From the NCBI RefSeq assembly GCF_019977275.1, contig NZ_AP024650.1:930001-994000 (forward strand): a DNA stretch of 64,000 nt, read 5' to 3'. Shown here piece by piece: positions 39,862-48,412 of this stretch. Made by a program: the position numbers and the translations under genes. Source of the DNA: Arthrobacter sp. StoSoilB19 (GTDB taxonomy: Bacteria > Actinomycetota > Actinomycetes > Actinomycetales > Micrococcaceae). The stretch's first letter is position 1; every line of letters starts with the position of its first letter. The notes beneath the pieces were generated by a model. It did not search any database. It saw nothing but the letters and a program-made list of their open reading frames with translations, and was not told the origin of the DNA.

Positions 39862-40599
39862 ATGACCAACAGCAACTCCACTGGGTCGATGTCCCAAACC
39901 GACGTCGTTATTTCGGGCGTGAAGCAGATGCTGTCGTCCCGCAGGCTTCGGCCCGGCGACCGGCTGCCCATTGAGAAGGACCTGGCAGCAGAGCTGCAGG
40001 TTTCCCGGGGTTCCCTTCGGGAGGGCGTGCGGGCATTGTCCACTATGGGCATTCTGGAGACGAGGCAGGGCGCCGGCACCTTCGTGACCAGGCTGGAGCC
40101 GTCGGCTTTGCTCTCCGCGATGGAATTCTGGGTGGGCCTGCAGGATGGAGAGCGGGCAAACCAGGTGCACACTGTGCGGCGGGCCCTTGAGACAGAGGCT
40201 GCTGCCGCGGCGGCGGTTTGTATCGAAAGCTCGCAACTCGACGAGGCCGAAAGCATATTGGAGCGGGCGAACGCGGCCATTCAAGCATCGCCCATAGACC
40301 ATGCCGGCGCCATGCAGTGTGACATCGAATTCCATCGGCTCATCGCCCACGCCTCAAGGAATCACGTGCTGTCAGCGCTGATCGAAACCGTCTCCACCAA
40401 CACCATCCGCGGCCGGATGTGGCGGTCCATTCATGACAATGAAGGCCTGCTGGCCACGCATCGGGAGCACCTGGGAATCCTGGAGGCGCTCAGGCGGAAT
40501 GACGTGGACAGGGCCAGAACCCGCATGGCGAACCACCTGTACGCGGTAGAGGACTACGTGACAACCATTCCCGCTCCCGAGCTTGAGGAACAGACGTAG
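39862..40599 (+). CDS. FadR/GntR-type regulator of L-fucose genes
   Basis: 245 residues from ATG 39862, preferred to 39817 because AAAGGTGG lies just upstream. Winged helix with LRPGDRLPIEKDLAAELQVSRGSLREG, then GAGTFVT wing and an FCD helical domain with CDIEFHRLIAHASRNH and THREHLGILEALRRND (His residues of the effector/metal site). It stands between the catabolic operon (-) and importer genes (+) and most likely represses both until L-fucose, L-fuconate or KDF binds. Confidence 0.88.
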   Translation: MTNSNSTGSMSQTDVVISGVKQMLSSRRLRPGDRLPIEKDLAAELQVSRGSLREGVRALSTMGILETRQGAGTFVTRLEPSALLSAMEFWVGLQDGERANQVHTVRRALETEAAAAAAVCIESSQLDEAESILERANAAIQASPIDHAGAMQCDIEFHRLIAHASRNHVLSALIETVSTNTIRGRMWRSIHDNEGLLATHREHLGILEALRRNDVDRARTRMANHLYAVEDYVTTIPAPELEEQT

Positions 40600-40617
40600 G
40601 ATTCGTCAGACCTTGTA

Positions 40618-40686
40618 TTGACTATTTCCGACAAATAGCCGGTTTAGGGTCGATCCAGGAATTTTGGAGTCAAAAAGATCAGATGA
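40618..40686 (+). promoter_or_regulatory. Importer promoter region with third CATCAGATG-like box
   Basis: TTGACT (40618-40623) is a good -35; the -10 is not clear. CTATTT-CCGAC-AAATAG (40622-40638) is a palindrome overlapping it. AAGATCAGATGA (40675-40686) matches the divergent-region operator TACATCAGATGA at 10 of 12 positions, so the same regulator may control the importer and fucosidase. Confidence 0.5.
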
Positions 40687-40812
40687 TTCCTTGACTTTCC
40701 AAACTGGGGCGGGTCATGCTGTTGGGGACAAGGGTTGCGGGAATTACAGCGGGCAGGCCACGAGGACGTCGCCGGGCAGCCTTTGTCCCCAGCTATTGAA
40801 AGGACGTTCGTT

Positions 40813-42069
40813 GTGTCGACTAACCGTGTTACCGGCAAGCTGCTGACAGCTGCAGCGGTTGCAGCCCTGGCCGTCGGAAGCCTTACCGCATGTGGTTCCT
40901 CAAGCGGGAGTTCATCATCGGGGGAGAGCAAGGAAGCCTCCGCCATGTACACCTGGATCACCAATGAAAACGACAGGGCCCAGTGGCAGGCCTTTGTGGA
41001 CGCAGCCAAGAAAAAGGACCCTGCATTCAACCTCACTTTGGAGGGTCCGAGCTTCAACGATTACTGGACCAAGGTCAAGACCCGCCTCTCCAGTTCCGGA
41101 GCGCCGTGCATCATCACAACGCAGGCGGCTCGTGCCCAGGAGCTTAAGGACCTTACGGTGCCGCTGGACGACATGGTTAAGAGCAACAACATTGACGTGT
41201 CCATGTACAACAAGGCAATGATCGACGGCCTGACCGTTGATGGCTCGCTGCGGGGGATACCTTATGACGCCGAACCGGTGGTTCTTTACTACAACAAGGA
41301 TCTCCTGGCCGCGGCCGGCGTGGCGCCGCCTACCACCAAATACACCACCAGCCAGTTCGCGGCCGACCTTAAGGCGCTGACAAAAGGCGGCGTGATGGGC
41401 CTCGCAGTGCCGCCGGGATTCGGCTCGGGCCCGGGGCTTCCCATGGCATTCGCCAACGGCAATGAACCGGTCAAGGATGGAAAGCTTGACCTCACCAACC
41501 AGGGCCTCGTCAACGACCAGCAGTTTGCCTTCGACCTTGTGGCAAAGGCGCAAGTCGCGAACCCGCCGCAGGCGTCGGACGGGACCGATGTGCCGGAGCA
41601 GCAGTTCATGAGCGGCAAGGCGGCGATGATCATCGACGGTCCCTGGATGTACGACACCCTGACCACCAAAACGCAGGGCAAGGTGGGCATCGCCGTCGTC
41701 CCTTCCACCTCGGGAGAGAGCATCGGCATGATCCAGGGGTCCGCGTTTGCCATCGCAGCGTCCTGTAAGGACAAAGAAGCTGCCTTCAAGAACATCATGA
41801 AGATCACCACCCCTGAGGTCATCGGCGCTGTTGGGGCCGCCCGTGGAACCGTTCCATCTGTTGAGTCCGCGGTGAAGGACTGGGCCGGGACCAAGCCGGC
41901 GGCTGACGTGGCAGTTGTCCAGGCCCTTCTGAAGAGCGGGCGTCCGCTGGTTACCACCCCTAGCTGGAATCAGGTGGAGACCAACTTCACGCAGTACTCC
42001 GGAGAAGGCTTCCGCGGCAGCAAGACCGCGCAGGAACTCCTCTCCACCATCATGAATTCAGCCAAGTAA
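40813..42069 (+). CDS. ABC importer substrate-binding lipoprotein for fucose-containing sugar
   Basis: 418 residues from GTG 40813 (GAAAGGA upstream). N-terminal lipoprotein signal: VSTNRVTGKLLTAAAVAALA then SLTACGSSSG, with lipobox LTAC. The mature sequence is an extracellular solute-binding protein of family 1 (CUT1 type): TWITNENDRAQWQAFVDAAK, GIPYDAEPVVLYYNKDLLAA and MSGKAAMIIDGPWMYD. It delivers sugar to the two permeases encoded downstream. With an intracellular fucosidase gene at the operon end, fucosylated glycosides are plausible ligands. Confidence 0.88.
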   Translation: MSTNRVTGKLLTAAAVAALAVGSLTACGSSSGSSSSGESKEASAMYTWITNENDRAQWQAFVDAAKKKDPAFNLTLEGPSFNDYWTKVKTRLSSSGAPCIITTQAARAQELKDLTVPLDDMVKSNNIDVSMYNKAMIDGLTVDGSLRGIPYDAEPVVLYYNKDLLAAAGVAPPTTKYTTSQFAADLKALTKGGVMGLAVPPGFGSGPGLPMAFANGNEPVKDGKLDLTNQGLVNDQQFAFDLVAKAQVANPPQASDGTDVPEQQFMSGKAAMIIDGPWMYDTLTTKTQGKVGIAVVPSTSGESIGMIQGSAFAIAASCKDKEAAFKNIMKITTPEVIGAVGAARGTVPSVESAVKDWAGTKPAADVAVVQALLKSGRPLVTTPSWNQVETNFTQYSGEGFRGSKTAQELLSTIMNSAK

Positions 42070-42076
42070 ACTCCCC

Positions 42077-42108
42077 GGGGGCAGGCTCCCGCACCGGAGC
42101 CTGTCCCC
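42077..42108 (+). other. Stem-loop between binding-protein and permease genes
   Basis: GGGGGCAGGCTCC (42077-42089) pairs with GGAGCCTGTCCCC (42096-42108) through 13 pairs including one G-T, with a 6-nt loop. It starts 7 nt after the binding-protein stop codon. Such hairpins usually protect the binding-protein mRNA so it is made in excess over the permeases. Confidence 0.75.
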
Positions 42109-42127
42109 TTCATGGAACAGGTCAACG

Positions 42128-43048
42128 ATGACTGCTTTACCCACACTTGCTGTCAAAGACGTGAAAAGGACCCCCGCCAGGGGCGGGCAGGGCCGGCTCG
42201 CAGCGGCTTACCTCGCTCCCGGGATGCTCGGGTTCCTGATTTTTATCGTGCTTCCGCTGGTGGCTTCGCTGGTCATCAGCCTGTTCGACTGGCCCTTGTT
42301 CGGGGCACCAAAATTCGTGGGGCTGGACAACTACGTTCGGCTGCTCACTGGTGACCCGGTGTTCTGGACGGTTCTGGGCAACACCCTCTTTTTTGCCGTC
42401 TCCTACACCGTGGTCAACCTGATCGCCGCCCTGGCTGTTGCCACCTGGCTTCACAACCTGGGCAGTTGGGGCCCGTTCTTCCGGGTGCTTTTCTTCATTC
42501 CGGTGGTGACCCCCATGGTCGCCAACGCGTTGGTTTGGCGCCTGATGCTGACCGATGACGGCGTCATCAACAGTTTTCTGGCCAACTTTGGCATTCACGG
42601 GCCTTCCTGGCTCAGTGACAGCCAGCTCGCCATGGGGTCGTTGATCGCAATGTCTGTCTGGCAGGGGATCGGCTACAACATCATCGTTCTCGGCGCAGGG
42701 CTCAGCGGCATCTCGCCGAATTTGCTTGAGGCCGCCCGCATCGATGGGGCAGGAGCCTGGCAGCGGTTCTTCCGGGTGGTGCTGCCGATGCTGTCGCCGT
42801 CGCTCTTCTTCTGCACGGTCATGACCATCATCGGCTCTTTCAAGGTATTTACCCAGCCTTACCTGCTGACACTCGGCGGGCCGGGCGATTCCACCAACAC
42901 GATCGTTCTGTACCTCTACCGCAACGGTTTCTCCTTTGACAAGCTCGGCTACGCGTCGGCACTCGCTTGGGCGTTGTTCGTCATCGTCATGCTCATCACC
43001 GCACTGCAGTTCTCGCAGCAAAAGAGGCTGGTCAACTATGACAACTGA
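42128..43048 (+). CDS. ABC sugar permease, MalF type
   Basis: 306 residues, six membrane segments. The start LAAAYLAPGMLGFLIFIVLPL is typical of CUT1 permeases and the EAA loop reads EAARIDGAGAWQRFFRVVLP, the site that contacts the ATPase. Pairs with the downstream MalG-type permease, whose gene overlaps it by 11 nt. No ATPase gene is nearby, so a shared MsmK/UgpC-type ATPase is presumably used. Confidence 0.9.
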   Translation: MTALPTLAVKDVKRTPARGGQGRLAAAYLAPGMLGFLIFIVLPLVASLVISLFDWPLFGAPKFVGLDNYVRLLTGDPVFWTVLGNTLFFAVSYTVVNLIAALAVATWLHNLGSWGPFFRVLFFIPVVTPMVANALVWRLMLTDDGVINSFLANFGIHGPSWLSDSQLAMGSLIAMSVWQGIGYNIIVLGAGLSGISPNLLEAARIDGAGAWQRFFRVVLPMLSPSLFFCTVMTIIGSFKVFTQPYLLTLGGPGDSTNTIVLYLYRNGFSFDKLGYASALAWALFVIVMLITALQFSQQKRLVNYDN

Positions 43049-43937
43049 AACTCTCGCCCAACCGGAAATCGACAAGGGCCTCGCGCACCGTCGGCACGCA
43101 ACAGCGTCGCGGAAGAAGAGGCGGGCCGGCCGCCTCGTCAGCCGCATCGGCGTTGTCCTGGTCGGCGCTGCGTTCTTCTTCCCGTTCCTCTGGATGTTCG
43201 CCACATCGCTGAAGCCCACCTCCGAAATATTCTCCACCGGTGCCAGCTTCCTTGCCTCCCGCGTGGAGTGGTCGAACTACCAAACAGTGTGGACCGCTAT
43301 TCCCTTCGGACGGGTCATCATCAACAGCTTCTTGGTGGCCGTCTCCGGAGCGGTGCTGACAACGGTCGTGTCATTGCTGTCCGCCTACGCTTTTGCCCGG
43401 CTGCAGTTCAGGCACCGGGAGAAGTTGTTCCTCGTTTTCCTTGGCACGCTGGTGCTGCCCCAGGAAGTCCTGGTAATTCCGCTCTACATCATGATGGCAA
43501 AGCTGGACATGATTAACTCCCTGCCGGCGCTCATCGTCCCTTTTGCTTTCGGTGCCTTCGGTGCGTTCCTGATCCGACAGTTCCTGCTGTCCCTGCCCGT
43601 TGAGTTTGAAGAGGCAGCCCGTATCGACGGAGCAGGTTCGATCAGGATCCTGTGGAGCGTGATCCTTCCGCTTGTCCGTGCGCCGCTGGCCGTGGTGGCT
43701 GTCTTCAGTTTCATCGATTACTGGAGCAGTTTCCTGTGGCCGCTGATCGTCATCAACGACGTCTCGCAGGCAACCATTCCACTGGGGCTCTCCATGTTCT
43801 CCGGTGAACGCGGAACGGACTGGGGACCGCTCATGGCGGCCGCTACTTTGGCGGTGATTCCCAGCCTGCTCGTGGTCATCCTCCTGCAGCGCCAGCTCGT
43901 GAAAGGCGTCAGCATGGGCGGCTTCGGCGGCCGCTGA
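43038..43937 (+). CDS. ABC sugar permease, MalG type
   Basis: 299 residues from ATG 43038, overlapping the previous gene by 11 nt. Six membrane segments after a charged N-terminus of about 30 residues. PFLWMFATSLKPTSEIF is the usual MalG-type beginning and EEAARIDGAGSIRILWSVILP the EAA loop. The C-terminal QRQLVKGVSMGGFGG is the standard CUT1 ending. Forms the membrane pore with the MalF-type partner. Confidence 0.92.
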   Translation: MTTETLAQPEIDKGLAHRRHATASRKKRRAGRLVSRIGVVLVGAAFFFPFLWMFATSLKPTSEIFSTGASFLASRVEWSNYQTVWTAIPFGRVIINSFLVAVSGAVLTTVVSLLSAYAFARLQFRHREKLFLVFLGTLVLPQEVLVIPLYIMMAKLDMINSLPALIVPFAFGAFGAFLIRQFLLSLPVEFEEAARIDGAGSIRILWSVILPLVRAPLAVVAVFSFIDYWSSFLWPLIVINDVSQATIPLGLSMFSGERGTDWGPLMAAATLAVIPSLLVVILLQRQLVKGVSMGGFGGR

Positions 43938-43994
43938 GCACCGCCCTGACCCCTGGAATTCCCAAAATCAACCATCTGGAAATTGGAGTGCATT

Positions 43995-45341
43995 ATGACT
44001 GACAGCACAGCTACGCCTGAAGACTGGAACAAATTGGCCAGGCCCGTGCCGGAGTGGTTCCAGAACGCGCCGTTCGGCATCTTCATCCACTGGGGCGCCT
44101 ACTCCGTTCCCGCCTGGGCCGAACCCATCGGCGCCCTGGGCACCATCGAGGACCGCGAGTGGTTTACCCACAACCCCTATGCGGAGTGGTACTACAACAC
44201 CATCCGCATTGACGGCAGTCCTGCCCAACAGCACCACCGGGACGTGTTCGGAGGCGAGGACTACGACGCCTTCCTGGACCAGTGGAAAGCAGAACAGTTC
44301 GATCCGGGGGACTGGGTGGAGCTGTTCAAATTCGCCGGTGCCGATTACGTGGTGCCCACCACGAAGCACCATGACGGCATCGCGCTCTGGGACGCTCCGG
44401 GAACAGGCGAACGGAACACGGTCCACCGCGGACCGCGCAGGGACCTGATCGGCGAAATCGCCCGGGCCGTGGGTGACGAGGGCCTGAAGCTGGGCCTGTA
44501 CTATTCCGGCGGACTGGATTGGCATGTACGCCCCTTCCCGCCGCACGTCACCAGCGAAAGCGTCCACGACACTTCCCGCCCCAAGGACGCCGGCTACGCC
44601 GAATACGCCTACAACCACGTGGTGGACCTGGTGGACAAGTATCGTCCAGACGTCCTGTGGAACGACATCGAATGGCCCGACGCCGGCAAGCACTTTGGCG
44701 AGTACGGGCTCGGCAGGCTGTTCGAGCACTTCTACTCGATCAGTCCGCAAGGCGTGGTGAACGACCGGTGGGGCGCCACCCACAAGGACTATGCCACCAG
44801 CGAGTACGAAGCGGCCAGGGAGAACGAGTCCGAATCCGAGTGGGAGAACTGCAGGGGCATCGGATTCTCCTTCGGCTACAACCAGGTGGAAGGACCGGAG
44901 CAGTCGCTGACCGGCCAGCAGTTGGCCCGCCAGCTCACGGACGTGGTCTCCCGCGGTGGCCACTTCCTGCTGAACGTGGGACCGCGGGCGGACGGCACCA
45001 TTCCTGAGATCCAGCGCCAGGCCTTGACCGATCTTGGCCACTGGATGGCTTCCGCCAAGCAGTACCTCGTGGGTGCCCGTCCGCTTCAGGATGGAACCGT
45101 GGCAAGCAGCGACGACCCCTGGATCCGCTGGGTTGACCGCGGAACGGAAGCCGTGGCCTTCGTTGACTTGCTAGGCGGGGGAACGGAAGCCGCCTTGAAG
45201 CTGGACGCGGGCAGGTTCTCATTGTCACAAGCGTCAGCGGCGGGTGGCGGCGGAACGGTCGAGGCCACCGTGGATGGACTCAAAGTCACCCTGTCGCCTG
45301 ACCGAACCGGGCCGGCCATCGTCCGCGTCCCCAAGGCATAG
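43995..45341 (+). CDS. Cytoplasmic GH29 alpha-L-fucosidase
   Basis: 448 residues from ATG 43995 (TTGGAG upstream; ATG 43983 is in frame too). GH29 features: FQNAPFGIFIHWGAYSVPAW, YVVPTTKHHDGIALWD (substrate-binding His-His), GLYYSGGLDWH, and PDVLWNDIEWP with the nucleophile Asp. GGHFLLNVGPRADGTIP closes the catalytic domain; a short beta-rich C-terminal domain follows. No signal peptide, so it acts inside the cell on imported fucosides and releases L-fucose for the divergent operon. Last gene of the importer operon. Confidence 0.93.
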   Translation: MTDSTATPEDWNKLARPVPEWFQNAPFGIFIHWGAYSVPAWAEPIGALGTIEDREWFTHNPYAEWYYNTIRIDGSPAQQHHRDVFGGEDYDAFLDQWKAEQFDPGDWVELFKFAGADYVVPTTKHHDGIALWDAPGTGERNTVHRGPRRDLIGEIARAVGDEGLKLGLYYSGGLDWHVRPFPPHVTSESVHDTSRPKDAGYAEYAYNHVVDLVDKYRPDVLWNDIEWPDAGKHFGEYGLGRLFEHFYSISPQGVVNDRWGATHKDYATSEYEAARENESESEWENCRGIGFSFGYNQVEGPEQSLTGQQLARQLTDVVSRGGHFLLNVGPRADGTIPEIQRQALTDLGHWMASAKQYLVGARPLQDGTVASSDDPWIRWVDRGTEAVAFVDLLGGGTEAALKLDAGRFSLSQASAAGGGGTVEATVDGLKVTLSPDRTGPAIVRVPKA

Positions 45342-45355
45342 TCCCGGAAGTGCAT

Positions 45356-45386
45356 CGACGGCGGCGGGCAGCACCCGCCGCCGTCG
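45356..45386 (+). terminator. Hairpin after the fucosidase gene
   Basis: 13-bp stem CGACGGCGGCGGG / CCCGCCGCCGTCG with a 5-nt loop (CAGCA), 15 nt after the stop. It has no long T run but separates the fucosidase gene from the convergent ArsR-AHSA1 gene and probably stops both transcripts. Confidence 0.75.
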
Positions 45387-45409
45387 TGCGTTACCTCAAA
45401 AACAATGGC

Positions 45410-46162
45410 TTAGGTGTACATCAGCGAGCCGGGCGTAGTGAGTTTTTCGCCGGTTTCCAGCCATGTCTTGAGACCGGAGAGGATCATCGGCCAGCCGCCG
45501 TAAAGCTGTTCGTTGGCGCCTTCGCGCAGGTCGCTGTGGGTGACGGTGAGGTGGCAGGAATCGCCCACCGGTTCGATCTCCCAGGTGATGGTGGACGTGC
45601 CCTCGGCCTTGACGTCCTCGCCCCACAGGGCGCGCATGGTCTGGACCAGGCGGCGCGGCGGGTCCACCTCCAGGTTTTCGCCTTCGCCGAGGGCCTCCCC
45701 GGCCTTCGGGTTGCCCATCACGAAGCGTCCGCCCGGTGACCAGTCGGAATCGATGGTGTTGCCGAACTGGTACTTGCTGCGGATGTCGCTGTCCGTGATG
45801 GCTTCCCAGAGCCGTTCGGGCGTGGTCTTGATGTAGATCTCGAAGATTTTTTCCATGGGACTTTCCAATCTGGATTTGAGGTCGCTGAGGGCAGCGGCCC
45901 ATGGTTCTGCGTATTTGCTGACCCAGCGGTCGTGGACCAGGCGGATGGGGACAGGATTGAGGAAGTGCAGCTTTTCCCGCCCCCGACGGCGGGTCACCAC
46001 CAGGGCTGCGTCCTCCAGGATGCGGAGGTGCTTGGCGATCCCGAACCGGCTCATGCTGAACCGGGCTTCAAGGGCGCTCAGGGTTTGGCCGTCCTCGCGG
46101 TAGAGCTCATCGAGCAGGTCCCGGCGGGTGGGGTCGGAGAGTGCCTTGAACACGTCGTCCAT
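45410..46162 (-). CDS. ArsR-type regulator fused to AHSA1/SRPBCC domain
   Basis: 250 residues from ATG 46162; a GTG at 46192 lies inside the operator and is less likely. Residues 1-95 form an ArsR winged helix (MDDVFKALSDPTRRDLLDEL, MSRFGIAKHLRILEDAALV, RRRGREKLHFLNPVP). Residues about 105-245 are an AHSA1-like SRPBCC domain (IFEIYIKTTPERLWEAITD, GGRFVMGNPKAGE, LTVTHSDL). The SRPBCC fold binds hydrophobic ligands, so the fusion may be a one-component sensor. No metal-binding Cys pair is seen. Confidence 0.87.
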   Translation of the reverse strand: MDDVFKALSDPTRRDLLDELYREDGQTLSALEARFSMSRFGIAKHLRILEDAALVVTRRRGREKLHFLNPVPIRLVHDRWVSKYAEPWAAALSDLKSRLESPMEKIFEIYIKTTPERLWEAITDSDIRSKYQFGNTIDSDWSPGGRFVMGNPKAGEALGEGENLEVDPPRRLVQTMRALWGEDVKAEGTSTITWEIEPVGDSCHLTVTHSDLREGANEQLYGGWPMILSGLKTWLETGEKLTTPGSLMYT

Positions 46163-46169
46163 GACAGCA

Positions 46170-46192
46170 ATGATATGTGACCTAATGGTCAC
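46170..46192 (-). promoter_or_regulatory. Leaderless promoter and palindromic operator of the ArsR-AHSA1 gene
   Basis: On the minus strand GTGACC-ATTA-GGTCAC (46192-46177) is a 16-bp palindrome immediately followed by TATCAT (46175-46170), 7 nt before the ATG. A protein on the palindrome would block the -10, which fits autorepression. Confidence 0.6.
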
Positions 46193-46214
46193 CTATCAAG
46201 GGGTCTTGCCTGCC

Positions 46215-47450
46215 TCAGTTGCGGGAGGCAAGGTTCCGGTCCCGCTCCTCGAACACTTCCTCACCGGGCCCGGTGAACGCGCGCGACCTCTCCACTGCCT
46301 CGATGGAGCCGGTGAACAGCTGCGATTCGTGCGGGTCCGCCGGGGGACGGGCACCGGCGGCCGGGGGCGACCCCAGCCCGCGCAGTGGTGCCCTGCGCCG
46401 TGCGGCCGTGCCGCCGTCGTCCGCTGCCTGCTCCCAACGCTGGTGCGGCAGGGCCTCCGGATGGTTCTGCTGCAGGAACATGACCATGGTTTCCCGGACC
46501 AGGCAGCGCAGGTCGAAGAGCGCGGCACTGTCCGCCGCGCTGACCAGGATCCGGACGCGGACAAAGCCGCCGGTGGCGTCGGTGATCTGCAGGACGCCCA
46601 CGCGCTCGTCCCAGAGCTCGGAATCCGCCAGGACGCGGCGCAGTTCGGTGCGCATGTCCTCCACGGGGGCGCGCCAGTCCAGGTCGAACTCCACGGTGCC
46701 CATGACCTCGGACTGGCGGCGGGTCCAGTTCTCGAAGGGCGTGGTGGTGAAGTAGGTGGACGGCAGGATGAGCCGCCGGTCGTCCCAGAGGTGCACCACC
46801 ACGTAGGTGAGGGTGATCTCCTCGATCCGGCCCCATTCCTTCTGCACCACCACCACGTCGTCCACGCGGATGGCATCGGTGAACGCCAGCTGCATGCCGG
46901 CAAAGACGTTCACCAGCGACGTCTGCGCGGCGAGGCCCGCAACGATGGAAATCACCCCGGCGGACGCCAGCAGCCCCGCGCCCAGCGCCTGGATGGCGGG
47001 GAAGGTCAGCATCGCGGTGCCGACGGCGAGCACCACCACCAGTGCCACGGCAATGCGCCGTGCCAGGATCATCTGCGTGCGCAGGCGCCGTGCCCGCCGG
47101 TTGTCCGCCACGTCCACGCTGTGCCGGTTCAGCACCACGGCTTCCACGATGAGCAGCACCGCGACGGCGAGCCAGGCGACCGCGCCGATGAGGGCGATCA
47201 GCAGGAGATGGTCGACGCCGGCGTGCCAGCTTTCGTTGTTGGCAGTGAGCCTGAGGGCAGCACGGACGCCCACCAGGCACAGTGCCAGCCGCAAGGGCTG
47301 GCGGGCCACCCGGGAGGTTGCCTGCAGCTCGGGCCGGTTCCGGTTCAGATGGAGGACCACCTTGCGGAGGAGCCAGGACAGGACCAGTCCGGCGGCCACC
47401 GCCACGGCGACGGCAAGGAAGGGCATGGCGCGGTTAAGTAGGTCTGGCAT
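46215..47450 (-). CDS. MscS-type mechanosensitive ion channel protein
   Basis: 411 residues with four or five N-terminal membrane segments. The pore helix and following beta domain are clear: LLASAGVISIVAGLAAQTSLVN, FAGMQLAFTDAIRVDDVVVV and GRIEEITLTYVVVHLWDDRR, then ILPSTYFTTTPFENWTRR. A Pro/Ala/Arg-rich cytoplasmic tail of about 80 residues follows. Expected to open under membrane tension and release solutes on osmotic downshock. It lies 52 nt upstream of the ArsR-AHSA1 gene only by convergence of spacing, on the same strand. Confidence 0.9.
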   Translation of the reverse strand: MPDLLNRAMPFLAVAVAVAAGLVLSWLLRKVVLHLNRNRPELQATSRVARQPLRLALCLVGVRAALRLTANNESWHAGVDHLLLIALIGAVAWLAVAVLLIVEAVVLNRHSVDVADNRRARRLRTQMILARRIAVALVVVLAVGTAMLTFPAIQALGAGLLASAGVISIVAGLAAQTSLVNVFAGMQLAFTDAIRVDDVVVVQKEWGRIEEITLTYVVVHLWDDRRLILPSTYFTTTPFENWTRRQSEVMGTVEFDLDWRAPVEDMRTELRRVLADSELWDERVGVLQITDATGGFVRVRILVSAADSAALFDLRCLVRETMVMFLQQNHPEALPHQRWEQAADDGGTAARRRAPLRGLGSPPAAGARPPADPHESQLFTGSIEAVERSRAFTGPGEEVFEERDRNLASRN

Positions 47451-47514
47451 CCGTTAACCACTACCAACTTCGGCGGCAGGACCGAAATCGCGCCGGCGCC
47501 TTGGCGTGCCCCGC

Positions 47515-47922
47515 TTATGGCCCCAGCGGCAGCAGGAGCAAGGCAACGAGTGCCGGGACGGTGGCCGCGAGGGTTCCCGGCACACTCTCCCATTTACTTG
47601 GGTAGTGGCCCTGGATGTCGGCGAGCAGCATGGTGGGGGCGGTGAGGACCATGTTGGCGCAGCAGTAGACCACCAGTGTGTAGCCCACCACGAGCTGCCC
47701 GGAGTTGGCGGCAACCACTCCGGCGATCACCCCCAGCGCAATCACCAGGTTCCTGTAACCGGTGGGGATGGCCCACATCATCACTGCACGCACATTTTCC
47801 GGCGGCGTGCTCAGGAACTTCTGAGCCCACCGGTGACGGCGGAGGAGGAAGCTCTCCACTGGAAACACGACGATGTAGATGGCTGCGGCGAGTACCGCGA
47901 AGACCTGCGCTGCGGCGTTCAT
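47515..47922 (-). CDS. DUF1304 family membrane protein
   Basis: 135 residues from ATG 47922, preferred over 47988 because the family begins near a first membrane segment (AQVFAVLAAAIYIVVFPVES). Four membrane segments; FLLRRHRWAQKFLSTPPE and the central ALGVIAGVVAANSGQLVVGY are typical of DUF1304. Function unknown. The MscS gene follows 64 nt downstream. Confidence 0.83.
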   Translation of the reverse strand: MNAAAQVFAVLAAAIYIVVFPVESFLLRRHRWAQKFLSTPPENVRAVMMWAIPTGYRNLVIALGVIAGVVAANSGQLVVGYTLVVYCCANMVLTAPTMLLADIQGHYPSKWESVPGTLAATVPALVALLLLPLGP

Positions 47923-48056
47923 GCTTGCAGCGTAGGGCTGCGCCTGCGGGCTGCTCCATCCCCGCATTGGGGGATCTTGGACGCCCACGCCGACGCTGGC
48001 GCCCGCGCTCGTACCGGAAGGCCGTTTGGCACGTGTTCATCTCCCCACCACGTGGG

Positions 48057-48062
48057 TAGCCT
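48057..48062 (+). promoter_or_regulatory. -10 element for a leaderless cupin gene
   Basis: TAGCCT is followed by 7 nt and the ATG at 48070. There is no purine-rich ribosome-binding site between them. Confidence 0.45.
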
Positions 48063-48069
48063 TGGGCCC

Positions 48070-48405
48070 ATGCAGAAGATATCTATTGACGCGCTGGCCC
48101 GGCAGCAGCTCGAAGCAGCCATCGGCTCCCCGAACGGAAGGGCTGCGGACACGGTGTACGGGGGCCACGAAAAGATCCTCCGGCAGACGGTCATGGCGAT
48201 GACCGCGGGAACGCAGCTGAGTGAGCACCAGAATCCGGGCGACGCCACGGTGTTCGTGATCCGGGGCTGCGTCAGCCTCCGCGCCGGCGGGGAATCCTGG
48301 CAGGGCAAGTCCGGCGACCTGCTGATCGTCCCGCCCGGTCTGCACAGCCTTCACGCCGAGGAGGACTCCACCTTCCTGTTCACGGTTGCCAAGCACCGGG
48401 ACTGA
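48070..48405 (+). CDS. Small cupin-domain protein
   Basis: 111 residues. A single cupin barrel: AMTAGTQLSEHQNPGDATVFVIRG has the motif-1 His and Gly pattern, and GDLLIVPPGLHSLHAEEDS is motif 2 with its His. The fold may bind a metal; no specific reaction can be assigned. Probably leaderless and monocistronic; it converges on the MFS gene 7 nt later. Confidence 0.8.
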   Translation: MQKISIDALARQQLEAAIGSPNGRAADTVYGGHEKILRQTVMAMTAGTQLSEHQNPGDATVFVIRGCVSLRAGGESWQGKSGDLLIVPPGLHSLHAEEDSTFLFTVAKHRD

Positions 48406-48412
48406 CCCAGGG

